A stretch of DNA of 64,000 nt, from contig OZ038380.1 in NCBI GenBank assembly GCA_964036045.1, positions 64,836,591 through 64,900,590 on the forward strand. Reading direction: 5' to 3'. The position numbers were made by a program, and so were the translations under genes. Origin of the DNA: Eutreptiella sp. 'Long Island Sound 2002'. Lineage: Eukaryota; Euglenozoa; Euglenophyceae; Eutreptiales; Eutreptiaceae. A model generated the notes under the pieces. That model made no database searches, was not told the DNA's origin, and saw nothing but the letters and a program-made list of their open reading frames with translations. Below are positions 1 through 11,096 of this stretch, one piece after another; within the stretch, counting starts at the first letter, position 1, and each line of letters starts with the position of its first letter.

Positions 1-1751
1 CAACAGGGCCATCTCTTCGCTCTGCAGGCACAACACTACCTAGAGAAGAAGTCTCTCGACGAGTGGGGATGCCACGATGCCGCGGAGGCACTAACCAGGC
101 CGCCGACCCCCGGCCTACAGCGGGTGTGGCTATATTCCGATGGCTCCTCCGGTGAGTCCGGCCATGCGGCCGCCATCACGGCCTTTCTACCTGACGGTAC
201 AACCAGAGTCCTGTGCCTATCCTCACCGCATCCCTCCTCTCTGGGTTCGGAGTTCTGGGGGGCGGTAGCAGCCATTCGCTGGATCCACAGGGAACTTTCC
301 CAATACGAAGTATGTTTGTTGATTGACAACGAACAGGTGGTGTCCACCCTCCAGAAATGCCAAGTCCGTGAGCCCAGCCCGTTCCAAGACAACACATGGA
401 CCGTCGCCGTACACAGCGCCCTACGTCTCATTACCAACCCCCTCCACATCATGTGGATTAAAGGTCACGCCAGTTTTATTGGCAACGAAATCTGCGACCA
501 TTTTTCTAAATGGGCAGCTCACAGCCTGATTCTTACCCCGGACCTCCTCCCCCCCCCCCACTGGGCTCAGTGGCAGTACACCACCACCCTGTCCTCCACA
601 AGTTTAAGGTACAGCAATTCCGCCACCTATTGCCGCGGCATTCCCATAACAACATAGCGGTCGGCCCCAGCTTCAGCCTGTACAACAAAACTTCCTGGTT
701 TTCGTCCCTGTTTTTCAAACTGGCGTCCGGGTGCTACAATGTGCACGGGTACTAGTGGAGCAATATGCTCCACGACTACCACTGTTCCAGGTGCGGACAG
801 CACCATCCTTTCGACCCTTTATCTTGCCTGGCCTTCTGCAGAGCGTTGGACCAGCACGTCCAGGCATACGTCTCCTCCTGGGGAACCCTTTTCAGCCCCA
901 TTGTCCTGCACTGGTGGCTCTCTGGACCCTCAAAGGCTGACCGCAGGAACTTCATGAGAACTCTGGTACCAAAGTCCCTATGGTCCTGCCTCTCCAAGCC
1001 GATCCCGGGCTCCACCCGCGCCGAGCACAGAGCCATGCTTGGCCTAGCCCTGGAGGAACGCGTAAAGCACCTGGACAAGGCTGTCCACCAAGCACATGAT
1101 TGGCTGTGTTCCAATCCTCTCCCTTGGGACCCAATACTTTGGGCGCACCCCTCCGACCCTCTCAACCCCTTCTCGGTTTCGCACGGTGCGTTCAGTACCT
1201 CCGTCCACATGCCCCCTCGGACCCCCCCTGTATACCAGCACCCCCCATCTATCCCCAAACACGCCTTAAGAAAACCGTCCAAGCCAGCGTCAGCCAAAGC
1301 ACAACCAACCACGCGCCGCGCGCCGAAAAATTACAAACGCCCGTTCAGCCGCGCATCCGCACCACGCCCCCCCCCCCCCCCCTCGGCCATTCCCCGCCCT
1401 CCTCAGCACTCACGCCCACGGCCACCACAAAAACGCCATCGATCACCACAAACCCACCAGGCCACAATCGTTTGGGCGCCCCCAAAGCGCGCCAAGACCG
1501 CTCTCCCCCTCCCACCCCCAAGCTCCAAGGCACGCTACCGTCAAACACGCCTAGCTCTCCCCTCAAGGCCCACCCTTACTAGGTGCCCAGGCCCGTCTGC
1601 CTCTGACCCCCCCACTCCAACGCCTCCCGGGACATCCGGAATTTTTTCCGCCCATCCAGCGATTTTCTGTCTCCTCCTCTCGACCCCTTCAGCCCTCCGC
1701 CCCTTCCAAAACCCCCCCCCCTCCCCACAGGGTAAATCAGCGTTCATCTAA
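1..1751 (+). pseudogene. LINE-like retrotransposon 3' end: RNase H, zinc knuckle, Pro-rich tail
   Basis: The reading frame is already open at base 1, so the gene begins left of the window. An RNase H domain is visible: YSDGSSGE near base 130, SEFWGAV near 245, LLIDNEQ near 320 and GHASFIGNEICDHF near 465, which supply the usual acidic residues and the GH/GN..D block. The frame shifts at a C-run near 548-560. It continues as a conserved LHKFKVQQFRHLLPR segment, passes an in-frame TAG at 753-755, and reaches a Cys/His cluster (CSRCGQHH...C, about 782-835). The last 500 bases encode a Pro/Arg-rich tail. The same domain order occurs on the minus strand at 49386-51206. RNase H downstream of RT followed by a zinc knuckle is typical of some non-LTR retrotransposons; the RT itself is outside the window. 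Confidence 0.75.
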
Positions 1752-1858
1752 CCAAACCATCAGAGCAGCCGTGTACATATCTTTATATGTTGATGTAAAT
1801 ACTTTCATTGGGGGACGTCAGCCCCAGAACAAGTTGATGCGGTTAATAACATTCAAAA
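1752..1858. other. Junction between LINE-like tail and element A gag
   Basis: About 107 bases without a gene. No complete LTR for element A is recognisable here. A 38-base AT-rich stretch from 1771 resembles 18156-18193, just upstream of the element E gag, so this may be the end of an LTR or leader. Confidence 0.35.
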
Positions 1859-4436
1859 ATGGACTTCGGCATCACGAAGAAGCGCCCATCCTCGGACCCA
1901 CCGAGGCGACCCGGCGGAGACCCACCGGGACCCCCTGGCGGAGGACCATCAGGACCCCCTGGAGGACGCCCACCAAGTGGACCCCCTGGAGGCGGACCAC
2001 CGGGCGGGGGAGGACCCCCTGGACCGGGCGGACCCGGCAGAGGCCCTCCTGGAGGACCCCCTGGGTACCCCGACGACCAACCAAGGGAACGGCGACCTGG
2101 ATACCACCTGGCGGTGGATTGTCTACCTCCGCAGGAGGGTCCAGTTCTTCGAGCGCGAGGTAGACACGGGCAAGGGCGAGATGACTCGCATCTCCGAGGT
2201 CGCCGCGCGCGCGCAGAGAGAGCTGGACATCCCCAGGGCCGAGACCAGGCAGCTGAACACGGTCATCAGCGGCCTGCAGCAGAGGCTGGACGCGCTGGAG
2301 GCCCGTGGGAGCGTCAGCAGCGACCACCCACCCCTGGAGTCTGGCTCGTCGGACGACGGCTGGGGACCCGGACCAGGTCCAGGCAGACCCCACGCCCCCG
2401 GCGGAGCCCCCAGGAGTCGCCACAGCGCCAGTGCCCCCTCTCTCACCGCCCCCTCTCACCACAGCGCGGGCCGCCGCAACGAGCGCGTGCCACCCGGCAG
2501 TGGCAGTGAGGATTGGCGTGATGAGTGGCTCAGCGCGGAGCACCGCAACCGCTGGGCTCCACCGCGGACACCGGTACGCCCCTGTCGCCCCGCACCAGCC
2601 CCGGAGGCAATCCCAATGGCTGGTGGACGTTATGGTGGACTCAGGGATGAGGTCCCCAGAGGAGACGTGGAGTGGGATGTCGGCGAAGGTGAGGACCTGG
2701 ACCTGGACCTGGAGGAGTTCGACATCAGCCTGCCGCGTGGTGTACGACGGGAGGCCGCTGAACGCAGCTGCCGGCGCCGTGATGAGGAGGCATACATGGA
2801 AGGGGTACGGCGTGAACATCTGGGTTCTTCGTACCTGGAGGAACCGCGGCGTAGCCACAGGGATTCCATGGAGGAGATGGACACGGCGGACGCCGGAGTC
2901 CGTGGGAGAGGCCGATGGGAACCTCGGTCGACCTCGCGGCCGGCGTTCATGGTCTCTAAGGCCGCGGATGCCGCCGTGTGGAAAGACTTGAAGGACATAA
3001 AGCCCCCCATGTACGACGGCAACCCCCTCAACCTCGACCGCTTCTTGGAGAAGCTGGACGATTGGGGGGTAACCGTTACTGAGGACTTGCATCCCGCTGA
3101 TGCGGAGAAGTATGTCTTCAGACGGTTCAGGTACCGCCTGCCGGAAGTGCTCGGAGAGCTATACTTCGTGGCGACCAAGGAGGGGAAAATCAAGACCCTC
3201 AAGGAAGCCAAGAAGTGGCTCAACGAGCAGGAGCGGGTGGACGCTCCGCAGGTGGCTGCCAAGCGGTGGAAGTCCATCAAGCTTGAGCATGATGGACAGG
3301 AGATCCGCCTACGGGACTGGCGTGACTTCCGAGGGAAATACACCCTCTTCCGCCGCAACGTGGAGGATTGGAACGAAGGTGACAAGCAAGCTCGCCTGCT
3401 CTCCATGCTGCCGGAAGCATGGATCAAGAGGGTCACCAAGGAGGAATCCAAGAGGGCCAAGTCCAACCACACGGTCAAGATGATGCTCCCCAAGGAGTAT
3501 CATACGAACGTGGTGGCTTGGACGAGGAAGAACATGGCCCGGGATGTCAAACGGCACTCCCTGCGGAACGCTCTCCTCATCACCGTCTCGGGCGATCGCG
3601 AGAAGACCGCGATGTGGCGCCTTGACGAGTGCGAGTTGAGCGGCCAGACCATCCGTCTGCAGGCCATCCCGGCGCGGATGAGCTGCGACGAGATCCTGGA
3701 GTGCGTTGGCGAGGAAGTACTCAAGGAGTACCGAAACCTCCACCACACCCGCGGGTTGAGGCCCGGCGACCGTGACGTCAACTACGTTGGCGAGGGACCT
3801 GGCGGGGAAGCTGCCATGGACCCAGCGGGAGCCGACGGCGATGAGACTCTCTCTCTCGATAACGACGACGATGAGCCCGCCGAGGTGGCCGTTTGTGCCT
3901 TCGTGGCCAAAAACCTGAGCGCGGGGAGCAAACCGGGAAACTGGAAGCCCCTGCAGCAGGGTTGGAGGAAGCAGGAGAAGAGGGACCCTCGCCGCATTGA
4001 CGACCCTCCGCTGTCCTTTGGGGAGTTCATACGAGCTCACCCTCAGGGCTGTTTCGTGTGTTATGGGAGGAAGAAAGGCTTCAACCATGACCACCGAACA
4101 TGCCCCACCCACAAGGCCGACACGGAGGCTTACAAGAAGGTGCACAGGTCGAAGAAGCGTGCGCCCGCGGGTATCCGGGAAGCCAAAGTGGAGGTCGACA
4201 AGGACGAGCTGGCCAAGCTGATGTCGTCGGTGGGGACCGAGTTGGCCAAGGAGATCCAGGAGATCAAGCGGAACTGGGTCCCCAGGTCGGACAACAAGAA
4301 CAAGGAGAACAACCAGAACGACCAGAACAAGGACAAGAACAAGACGACTAGAAAGGAAAGAAGGGAAAGGAAGAAGGGCGTCAACGAGGTTGATGCCGAG
4401 GACACTTCCCCTACTTTCACAACCGACGCCCCCTAG
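1859..4436 (+). pseudogene. Gypsy element A gag
   Basis: The likely start is ATG 1859, followed by a Pro/Gly-rich low-complexity region to about 2075. A frameshift near 2060 moves the frame to the long ORF ending at TAG 4434-4436. After the shift comes a coiled-coil stretch (about 2150-2310), an acidic/basic linker, and a capsid-like region from about 3000 (PPMYDGNPLNLDRFLEKLDDW, a common Gypsy gag opening). A nucleocapsid zinc knuckle lies near 4050 (CFVCYGRKKGFNHDHRTC, spacing C-x2-C, then His and Cys). A Lys/Asn-rich tail follows. The protein would package the element RNA into particles. The following pol ORF is in the same frame. Confidence 0.8.
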
Positions 4437-4487
4437 CGGAGCCCCTGCAGCCAAGGGCCCCAGCTAGGGCGGTCGCAGGATGGTGAC

Positions 4488-7478
4488 GTGGGAAGCGCCG
4501 AACCATCCCAGCCGGGAGTCGATAAGCACAAGGGGACTGCCGCGGGCGGAAGGCCTGGTCCGGCACCCAGTCGCGGAGGCGGGGTGAGGGCAAGTGAAGG
4601 CACGAACCCTTGCACCCGTCCGTCCTTCGCGACCAAGAATGTGTTTGACGTACTTCAAGATCTATCCGAGAGTATCGGAGGATCACCCGGACTGCAGCTG
4701 GATGCTGCAGATGGGCAGCCTGAGCCCATTGTCCACGACCTGCACCAGTCGCTTGTTGAGCTTCTGGAACGGCCAGAGATCCTGAGTTTGCACGCCGTGC
4801 GCCGTGTCGGTCGCGAGCGGCAGTTGCATCTTAAGGTCCGTGCCCTATGCGGGGAAGTGGAAAAGACTTTCGACGTGTTGGTTGACACGGGCGCTCAGGT
4901 CAGCTTGGTCAAGGCTTGCCTACTTCCGCCAGAGTGTCTGACCGACAGTCGGAAACCTGTCAGGCTGAAGGTGGCGACTGGCCAGTACATGGTGGGAGGC
5001 ACGAAGGAAGCGGCCATCGGGCTGCAGTTCGTGAACCATCGTGAGCTGAGCCGCCCAGACCTCGGCAAGAAAATCCTCCTGCACGGTCGCTTCTACGAGG
5101 CCGAGATGGACTGGGACATGATCGTCGGGTACGACTTCATGATGGACAGGGATTCCGGCGTCCTCCCGGCCCAGGCCTCCATGACCCTGTACCAGGACGA
5201 CCAACTCTCGTGGCTTTCGTCACCTGAGCACCATGTGGAATGCCAATGGATCCACCCCGAACGCAATCAGCTCGAAGTGGCCGCACTGGACACTGAGCCA
5301 ACTGGTCCTGCAAACCAGGAGTACAGCGTAAGGCCGGAAGTGGCGAGCCGAGTTGTCGCGGACTTGGGAGCTTCGGATGTGGCCCTGGATGCGTTCTCAT
5401 CAGGAACCTCTGCCCATCTTCGGGTGTGTGAGAAGTACTGGAGCGCACAGGACTCCGCCTGGAAGAAACACTGGGGTCCGCATCAGGGCTTGATGTGGAT
5501 CCATTGCCCCCGTTGGGACATTCCAAGAGCGATAGCGAAGATTCGCAAGGACCGCTCCAAGGCAGTGCTGGTTGTTCCTATGGGATGCACCGAGAAGGAA
5601 AGTACCCGACATTGGGTAGCCTCATTGACCAACATGACCTTAAACAAGGTCGTCCTACCGGCTGGAGAGAGTGTCTATCAGGACGCTAAGGGACAGCCCA
5701 TGCCACCCCAGAGATGGCCAACGGAATTCCACTATGTGGATGGGGGCCTTGATCAGGCCGACACCACGGACTTCGTGTGTGTCAACCGCATCATAGCAGA
5801 GCCCTGGCGGCAATGCTTTGCGGTTCCCCCTGTTGACATCGAAGAATCGGAATCGGAAGACCCCCTCACTGAAGAGGAGTTGGATCTGGTTCGGGGGTAT
5901 ATGGATCAGCCCTTTCACGACTGGGGAACCCAGCGTGAGGGCAAAGGCCAGGACAAAGCCTGGTGGGAAGTGGACTCGATCGTCTCTGGTTCCTATGACG
6001 GGAACACCTTCGTGCAGAGGGTGCTGGACCACCTATCCAGCCAGGACGAGCCAATCGGGGGTAACCCACCCACCTACGGCGATCTATTCCGAGGCAAGAC
6101 CAGAGATGGCCCTTTGGGCTACCTGGGAAGACCACCTGAGCCGAAAGCGAGCGGAGTAGCTACCCCTCAAGTAAGCTCCGTGGTCCAGGTGCCCGGAAAA
6201 GCCAAGGCGGAGTCCGATGATTGCCCCAAGATTCAGGCATTGAGGGCCAGGCTGAAGCAGAAGTATGGTGATACCTTCTTCAGCGGTAAGCCTCTGTTTC
6301 CCCCACCGGTGCGTGGACCGTATGGCGAGGCCAAGATACGACTGAAGCAGGACCCCCGTGTGTACCGGCACCGGGAGTTTGCCTTGAGGGGCGAGAGGAA
6401 GGAGGCCATGGAGAAGATCCTCCGTCACTTCATCCAGAGGGGTTGGCTCGAGCCGTGCCACTCCGAATGGGCCTCCCCGTGCTGGGTCGTCTACAAGAAG
6501 GTGGCCGGTGAGTGGCGGCTCGTGGTCGACTACCGCGGCCTGAACGCCCAAACGCAGCACGACAGCTATACGCTGCCCCTCATTGAGGACATGCTGCAAA
6601 AGCAACACCGGCGGAGGATCTTCACGGTGATTGACCTGAAACACGGTTATCATCAGATGCCTCTCGCCGAGGAGTCCCGTTCCTGCACAGCCATGAGCAC
6701 CCCACTTGGACCTCTCCAGTGGAAGGTGATGCCCATGGGCGTTACCAACGGCAATGCGGCTTTTCAGCGGATGCTGGAGAACCTGCTTGAGCCGGTGCGT
6801 GACTGTGCGGACCCCTTCGTGGACGACGTGATCATCGCGTCCGGGGACCCCAGTATGAGCTACGAGGAGCTCCTGGAGGCACATGAAAGGGACGTCACTC
6901 GAGTGCTGGACCTTCTGGTTCGGCACAAACTCACGGGCAGCAGTGACAAGGCCACCATTGCGGTAAGCGAGGTGGTCTTCGCTGGCCACGTAGTCGGGAA
7001 CGGGCAGCGAAAGCCCATACCTGGCAAGGTGGCTGCGATTGAGCACTGGGAAAAGCCCAAGACGGTCTCTGAGCTACGGGCGTATCTGGGGTTCTGCAAC
7101 TACTACTCGGGGTATATCAAAATGTATGCCGAGTATGCAGCCACCATCACGACCATGCTCAAGGGCAACCAAGAGGAGACCAAGAAGGGGTCCAAGAAGG
7201 CTCTGGTCTGGACAGCTGAGTCCGACCGTGCCTTTGAGGGGATGAAGCAGGCGCTGCTATCCGCAGTGGGTCTGCACCTCGTGGATCCCGACCGAGGGTT
7301 CGTCCTGCGCACCGACGCTTCCGACTACGCCATTGGCGCTGTCTTGGAGCAAGTGCTTGACGACGGGAGGCACGTACCCGTGGCCTTCTGGAGCCGAGTC
7401 CTGGCGGAAGGCCAGAGACGGACGTGGACGCTCCGTGAAAAGGAGGCGTATGCCATCGTCATGGCTCTCAGGAAATAG
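4488..7478 (+). pseudogene. Gypsy element A pol, part 1: protease, RT, RNase H start
   Basis: Same frame as gag, separated by one TAG (4434-4436). Aspartic protease motif VLVDTGAQVSL near 4876. A long linker precedes reverse transcriptase: YRGLNAQTQHDSYTLPLIED near 6535, IDLKHGYHQMPLAEE near 6630, and the catalytic box FVDDVII near 6816. RNase H begins with FVLRTDASDYAIGAVLEQ near 7300. The ORF ends at TAG 7476-7478 inside the RNase H domain, where related elements usually carry Trp, so a TGG to TAG change is likely. The catalytic residues of protease and RT are present. Confidence 0.85.
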
Positions 7479-9420
7479 GCTGGGTACATAGCCCTCCATC
7501 CCGTCACCGTCTGCACCGACCATCAGAGTCTGCAGTCGTGGCACAAGGAGCACGTGGACACCCCCTCAGGTTCCGCCTCAAGACGGGCAAGATGGCATGA
7601 GACCTTGGCCAAGTTCGACCTCACGGTTGTGTATATTCCTGGAAAGAATAACACCGTGGCGGACTGTCTCAGTAGGTGGGCCTATCCCGCCGGCAAGGGC
7701 ATGACGGATATCTCTGCCCGTGGGGATGAGGCTGAGACCGCTGAAGCAAAGAGGATCATCGAAATGGAGCGCCTGATGGAGGAGGAGGGTGCTAAATGCT
7801 TCGTCGTCATGGCTGCGGATGCCCCCCTCGCGTCGAGGGTGAGCAGAGCGGTCAGAGTACTCGCCCCTGAGGGAGCTGAGTCCGATAAGCACCTCTTCCC
7901 GGAGTCTTGCCTCCAGGACGACTGGACCGACGATTACGCCAAGTCTGAGGCCTTTGCCGCCGAGTATAGAGCTGTGACCGACCCTGACGACGGGCAGAAG
8001 TGGCCAAAGGGGCTGACCGAGGAAGATGGCAAGCTCTACCGGAATGGTAAGCTGCTAGTACCGGACTCCCGGGTGCTCGAGCTTTGTGAAGCTTGGCACC
8101 ACCACATGCTGCACCCAGGGGTCAAGAAGCAACCTCTTGACATGCAGCGTCGGTTCGAGATCGACCATATCGTTCTCTACACCGCAATCAAGAAAGTCAG
8201 GAAGGGTTGCTCGGTCTGCCAGGCCTGCAATCCTGATAACCGGAACGTCAAGGGGGAAGCCCAATGGACCCTGGTTCCTGACCAGCCCATGGAGAGCGTG
8301 GCCATGGACGTCTTCTCCATGCCCGAAGTGCACATTGGCAAGGAGACCTTTGACTGTGTGGTTCTCTGTGTGGACCGCCACAGCGGCTACGTTGTAGCCG
8401 TTCCAGCACACAAAAAGGGGTTGCTTGCCAAGGAAGTGGCAGTCATGATGATTCGTCATTGGCTGACCGTCTTTGACATCCCCCGCACCATTTGCAGTGA
8501 CCGAGGGCCCCAGTTTACTGGTGGCTGGTTCAAGGCTATGTGTTCCCTCATGGGAATACATCATGCCAAGAGCGTCGCCTATCTCAGCCGGTCTAACGGC
8601 CGTGCCGAAGTGGCTGGACGGCAGCTGTTCGAGAAGCTGCGCAAGATCCACATCACCAATCCACCTCGGAACTGGTTTGAGGAGATGTGGCCTGCTCTGG
8701 AGGCCCATCATGACACCCCCACACCGGGTGGTTTGTCCCCTCACCAGATTCTGTTCGGCAGGGACCCCCTGGGTAGGGGACTTCTCTTGTCTGGTGATGG
8801 TATGGCCATGGACGCCAAAGAGTTCTTCGCGCGGCAAGAGCAAACGGCGCGGGACATCCGCCAGCAGCTCGAGAAGCAGCATGCTGAGCGTCAAAGGTCT
8901 GCCCCGAGCTCGACAGCGCAGAAGTTCAGGGTGCGAGACCCGGTGTGGGTGATCAGACCCCGCCCCATGGGCACTCACCGCACCAAGACCTGGTTCACAC
9001 CCAGCGAGGTGGTCTGCAGGATTGGTGAGGACACCTACCGCATCAAGGTGGGTCACGGACAGTTCCGGGAGCGCCACGAGAGTCAGCTCCGTGTGCGGGA
9101 ACCCGACCTCCGTGGCCAACATGTGTCCCTGAACTACGCCGCACATGAGGCTGACTCGGACGACGATTATGCGGAGCAGGACGACTAGACAGTCGAGAAG
9201 ATCCTGGCTCAGCGTCCGAAAGCCTCGGCACCCGGAGGTCTGGAGTTCATGGGTTCGTTGGCGAGGCTCTGGGCCGTCCCACGACACCTGGGAACCCGTC
9301 TCCTCGTTCGTGCCGCGGGTCAATACTCCCTTCATGGCGTACATCCGCAAGCACAAGACCAAGATCCACGTTTCGGACTTGGCAGCACTCACGCGGGCGA
9401 TTGCAGCCAGGGGTGCCTGA
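7479..9420 (+). pseudogene. Gypsy element A pol, part 2: RNase H end, integrase, chromodomain
   Basis: Continues in the frame of part 1 after the TAG. RNase H ends with CTDHQSLQSW. An H2C2 integrase zinc finger ends in CSVCQACN near 8215. The integrase core follows with VAMDVFSM near 8300, ICSDRGPQFTG near 8490 and NGRAEVAG near 8595 (D, D, E). The ORF stops at TAG 9186-9188. The frame then reads TVEKILAQRP and shifts near 9250 into VRWRGSGPSHDTWEPVSSF, a chromodomain ending at 9420. Chromodomain-bearing Gypsy elements (chromoviruses) use this module to target chromatin. This copy needs at least two stop bypasses and one frameshift, so it is non-autonomous. Confidence 0.85.
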
Positions 9421-9536
9421 TCAGCGCCCTGAGCTCTCCCCTGATGTGTTTTCAGCGCTTGTGAGGTCGACGGATCGTCCCTTACTTGCTTGCTCTCTTA
9501 CATCTTCCGGTGACCTGCCATCAGAGTGGCCATATA
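9421..9536. other. 3' flank of element A before the DIRS insertion
   Basis: Non-coding sequence following the chromodomain. It is probably the 3' UTR or LTR of element A, interrupted by the DIRS-like insertion and perhaps resuming after 14127. No polypurine tract or LTR boundary could be placed. Confidence 0.3.
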
Positions 9537-9549
9537 CCCCCCCCTGCTG
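9537..9549 (+). repeat. 13-bp direct repeat, left flank of DIRS element
   Basis: CCCCCCCCTGCTG, identical to 14115-14127. It may be a target duplication or part of a split direct repeat used by the recombinase. Confidence 0.55.
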
Positions 9550-9587
9550 CTGGCTCAGCTAGCAATACACAATCCCCATATATGGGC
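9549..9587 (+). repeat. Left terminal repeat of DIRS element
   Basis: 39 bases beginning GCTGGCTCAGCTAGCA and ending in CCCCATATATGGGC. The reverse complement is found at 13957-13995 with one mismatch. Confidence 0.75.
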
Positions 9588-9722
9588 CAACTCCTTAAAA
9601 CCGGTTTGTTTTCTCTGTATTCTGCTCTTTTGGTGCCCTCTTGCTACCTTTCATTGAAACGGGCACCCTCAAAATATACACAAAAATGGTATTATACATG
9701 AAAAATGAAATTTTTGACCTCA

Positions 9723-9796
9723 AATACCCCCTCCATGGGGTTTGAACCCACGCTCTACCAACCTTAGAGTTGTGTTTTTCCTCTAAGCTACGACCT
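9723..9796 (-). other. tRNA-like sequence in the DIRS leader
   Basis: On the minus strand a box A-like TAGCTTAGAGG and a T-arm-like GTGGGTTCAAACCCCAT (five-pair stem, seven-base loop) can be read. No acceptor stem pairs well and the spacing is abnormal, so this is at most a tRNA-derived relic. It might act as a pol III promoter or primer source, but that is speculation. Confidence 0.25.
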
Positions 9797-10000
9797 GTCG
9801 TCGACGATCTCAGAGAAAACCGTAGTATAAGAAAAAATTTGGAAAATCAGTACTCCTTACATGCTCCAACCACTATTAACCTCCCATGCTCTTAAAACCG
9901 GTCACGCGCTCACTGAGTTGTTCAACTAGTGATTTGCTGTACCCAGAGCTTTGATTTCTGATGCAATCCAAAATGTTTTAAGGATATAAATTTTAACAAA

Positions 10001-10987
10001 ATGACAGAAGGAAATGAGACACTGGATTTTCACGAGTTCGTGCTGAAATTGCCGGATTCGGCGTGGAACCTGAGTTCTGAGTCGTTGGAACATGCAGCAC
10101 AGTTGGCAAAGGAAGGCGCAATGAGTGGTCTCAGTCCTTGGCAGGCAGCGTCACTGTATTCCAAACTTACAGGAAAGAAAACACTGGCCACTGTCAAAGA
10201 CACGATGGCCTTGGTTCGTGATGCCTTACTCACCTTAAAGGGCGACGACATTGGCAGAACAGGAACGTCGTCGCATCGCGAAGACGTCTTCTTGGCATGC
10301 GAAATTTTGAGCGGTCCCAAGGACCACGCTGGCCCCGCGTCGGACAAGGAGTCCACGTTCGTGTGGCGCGATGAGGTTCTGTCGCTTCCTTCACGCTTGT
10401 CTGCACTCCTGGAAGAGCGAAAGGTTTTGCAAGACGAGTTTCGCAGAAAAAAGATGTTGAAGCACCTTCCAGTGTTCGACGAGTTCCATAGGGCAGCTGT
10501 TAATAACGCGCCAACGCACAAACATCCAGCGGACGCAGAGAAGCGTCGTTGGGAACAACAGGTAAAAGACGCCATGCGAGTCCTGGGAGTAGTCTTAGCA
10601 CGCGAAGAGGACACGACGGTGGCTCCGGAAGCACCTGTTTCATTGGTACTATGTGAACATTTGTTTGCAATGTTGGGTGCGTTGGACTACAGCATCCAAA
10701 GCTCCCGGCGAGTGGCAGTAGATAAACGGTTTGAACAACCTGCGATTGCACCAGAGTTACTCTCGAAGGATGACATGTCACTACTTCAGTCGCGCAACAA
10801 ATTACAAAAAGACCTGAGAGGCACGCGTTTCTCCCCTTACTCGCATCGTAGTTCTTTCCGTTCGTTTTCAACACGAGGTCGTTTTGATCCACGGAGATCT
10901 GGCAAAGGAGGCAAAGGCAAAGGTAAGGGTTTCACCCAAAGATTTGTGCCACGTAACGACAAGTTAGATGAACGACCACAGCAGTAG
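10001..10987 (+). CDS. DIRS ORF1, gag-like protein
   Basis: 328 codons from ATG 10001 to TAG 10987, no internal stop. It shows no recognised enzymatic motif. The C-terminus is basic and Gly/Lys-rich (GGKGKGKGF near 10905) after an Arg/Ser/Phe stretch, as expected for RNA binding. In DIRS elements the first ORF is a gag-like protein, so function is assigned mainly from position. It is followed after about 110 bases by the RT ORF. Confidence 0.7.
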   Translation: MTEGNETLDFHEFVLKLPDSAWNLSSESLEHAAQLAKEGAMSGLSPWQAASLYSKLTGKKTLATVKDTMALVRDALLTLKGDDIGRTGTSSHREDVFLACEILSGPKDHAGPASDKESTFVWRDEVLSLPSRLSALLEERKVLQDEFRRKKMLKHLPVFDEFHRAAVNNAPTHKHPADAEKRRWEQQVKDAMRVLGVVLAREEDTTVAPEAPVSLVLCEHLFAMLGALDYSIQSSRRVAVDKRFEQPAIAPELLSKDDMSLLQSRNKLQKDLRGTRFSPYSHRSSFRSFSTRGRFDPRRSGKGGKGKGKGFTQRFVPRNDKLDERPQQ

Positions 10988-11096
10988 CTTGACTGTAGAG
11001 CTTTTATTGGCGCCAGCCGTGTGCGTGCCACTGCCGATCCATCCCCACATGCCACTCTATTTGCGCTGTCGTGCACAATTGCATGAATGAGAAGCG

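Noticed and set aside
2000-4450. Large minus-strand frames opposite element A gag (for example 1872-3092 and 3309-4454)
   Set aside because: Antisense shadows of a GC-rich gag gene with recognisable capsid and zinc-knuckle motifs.
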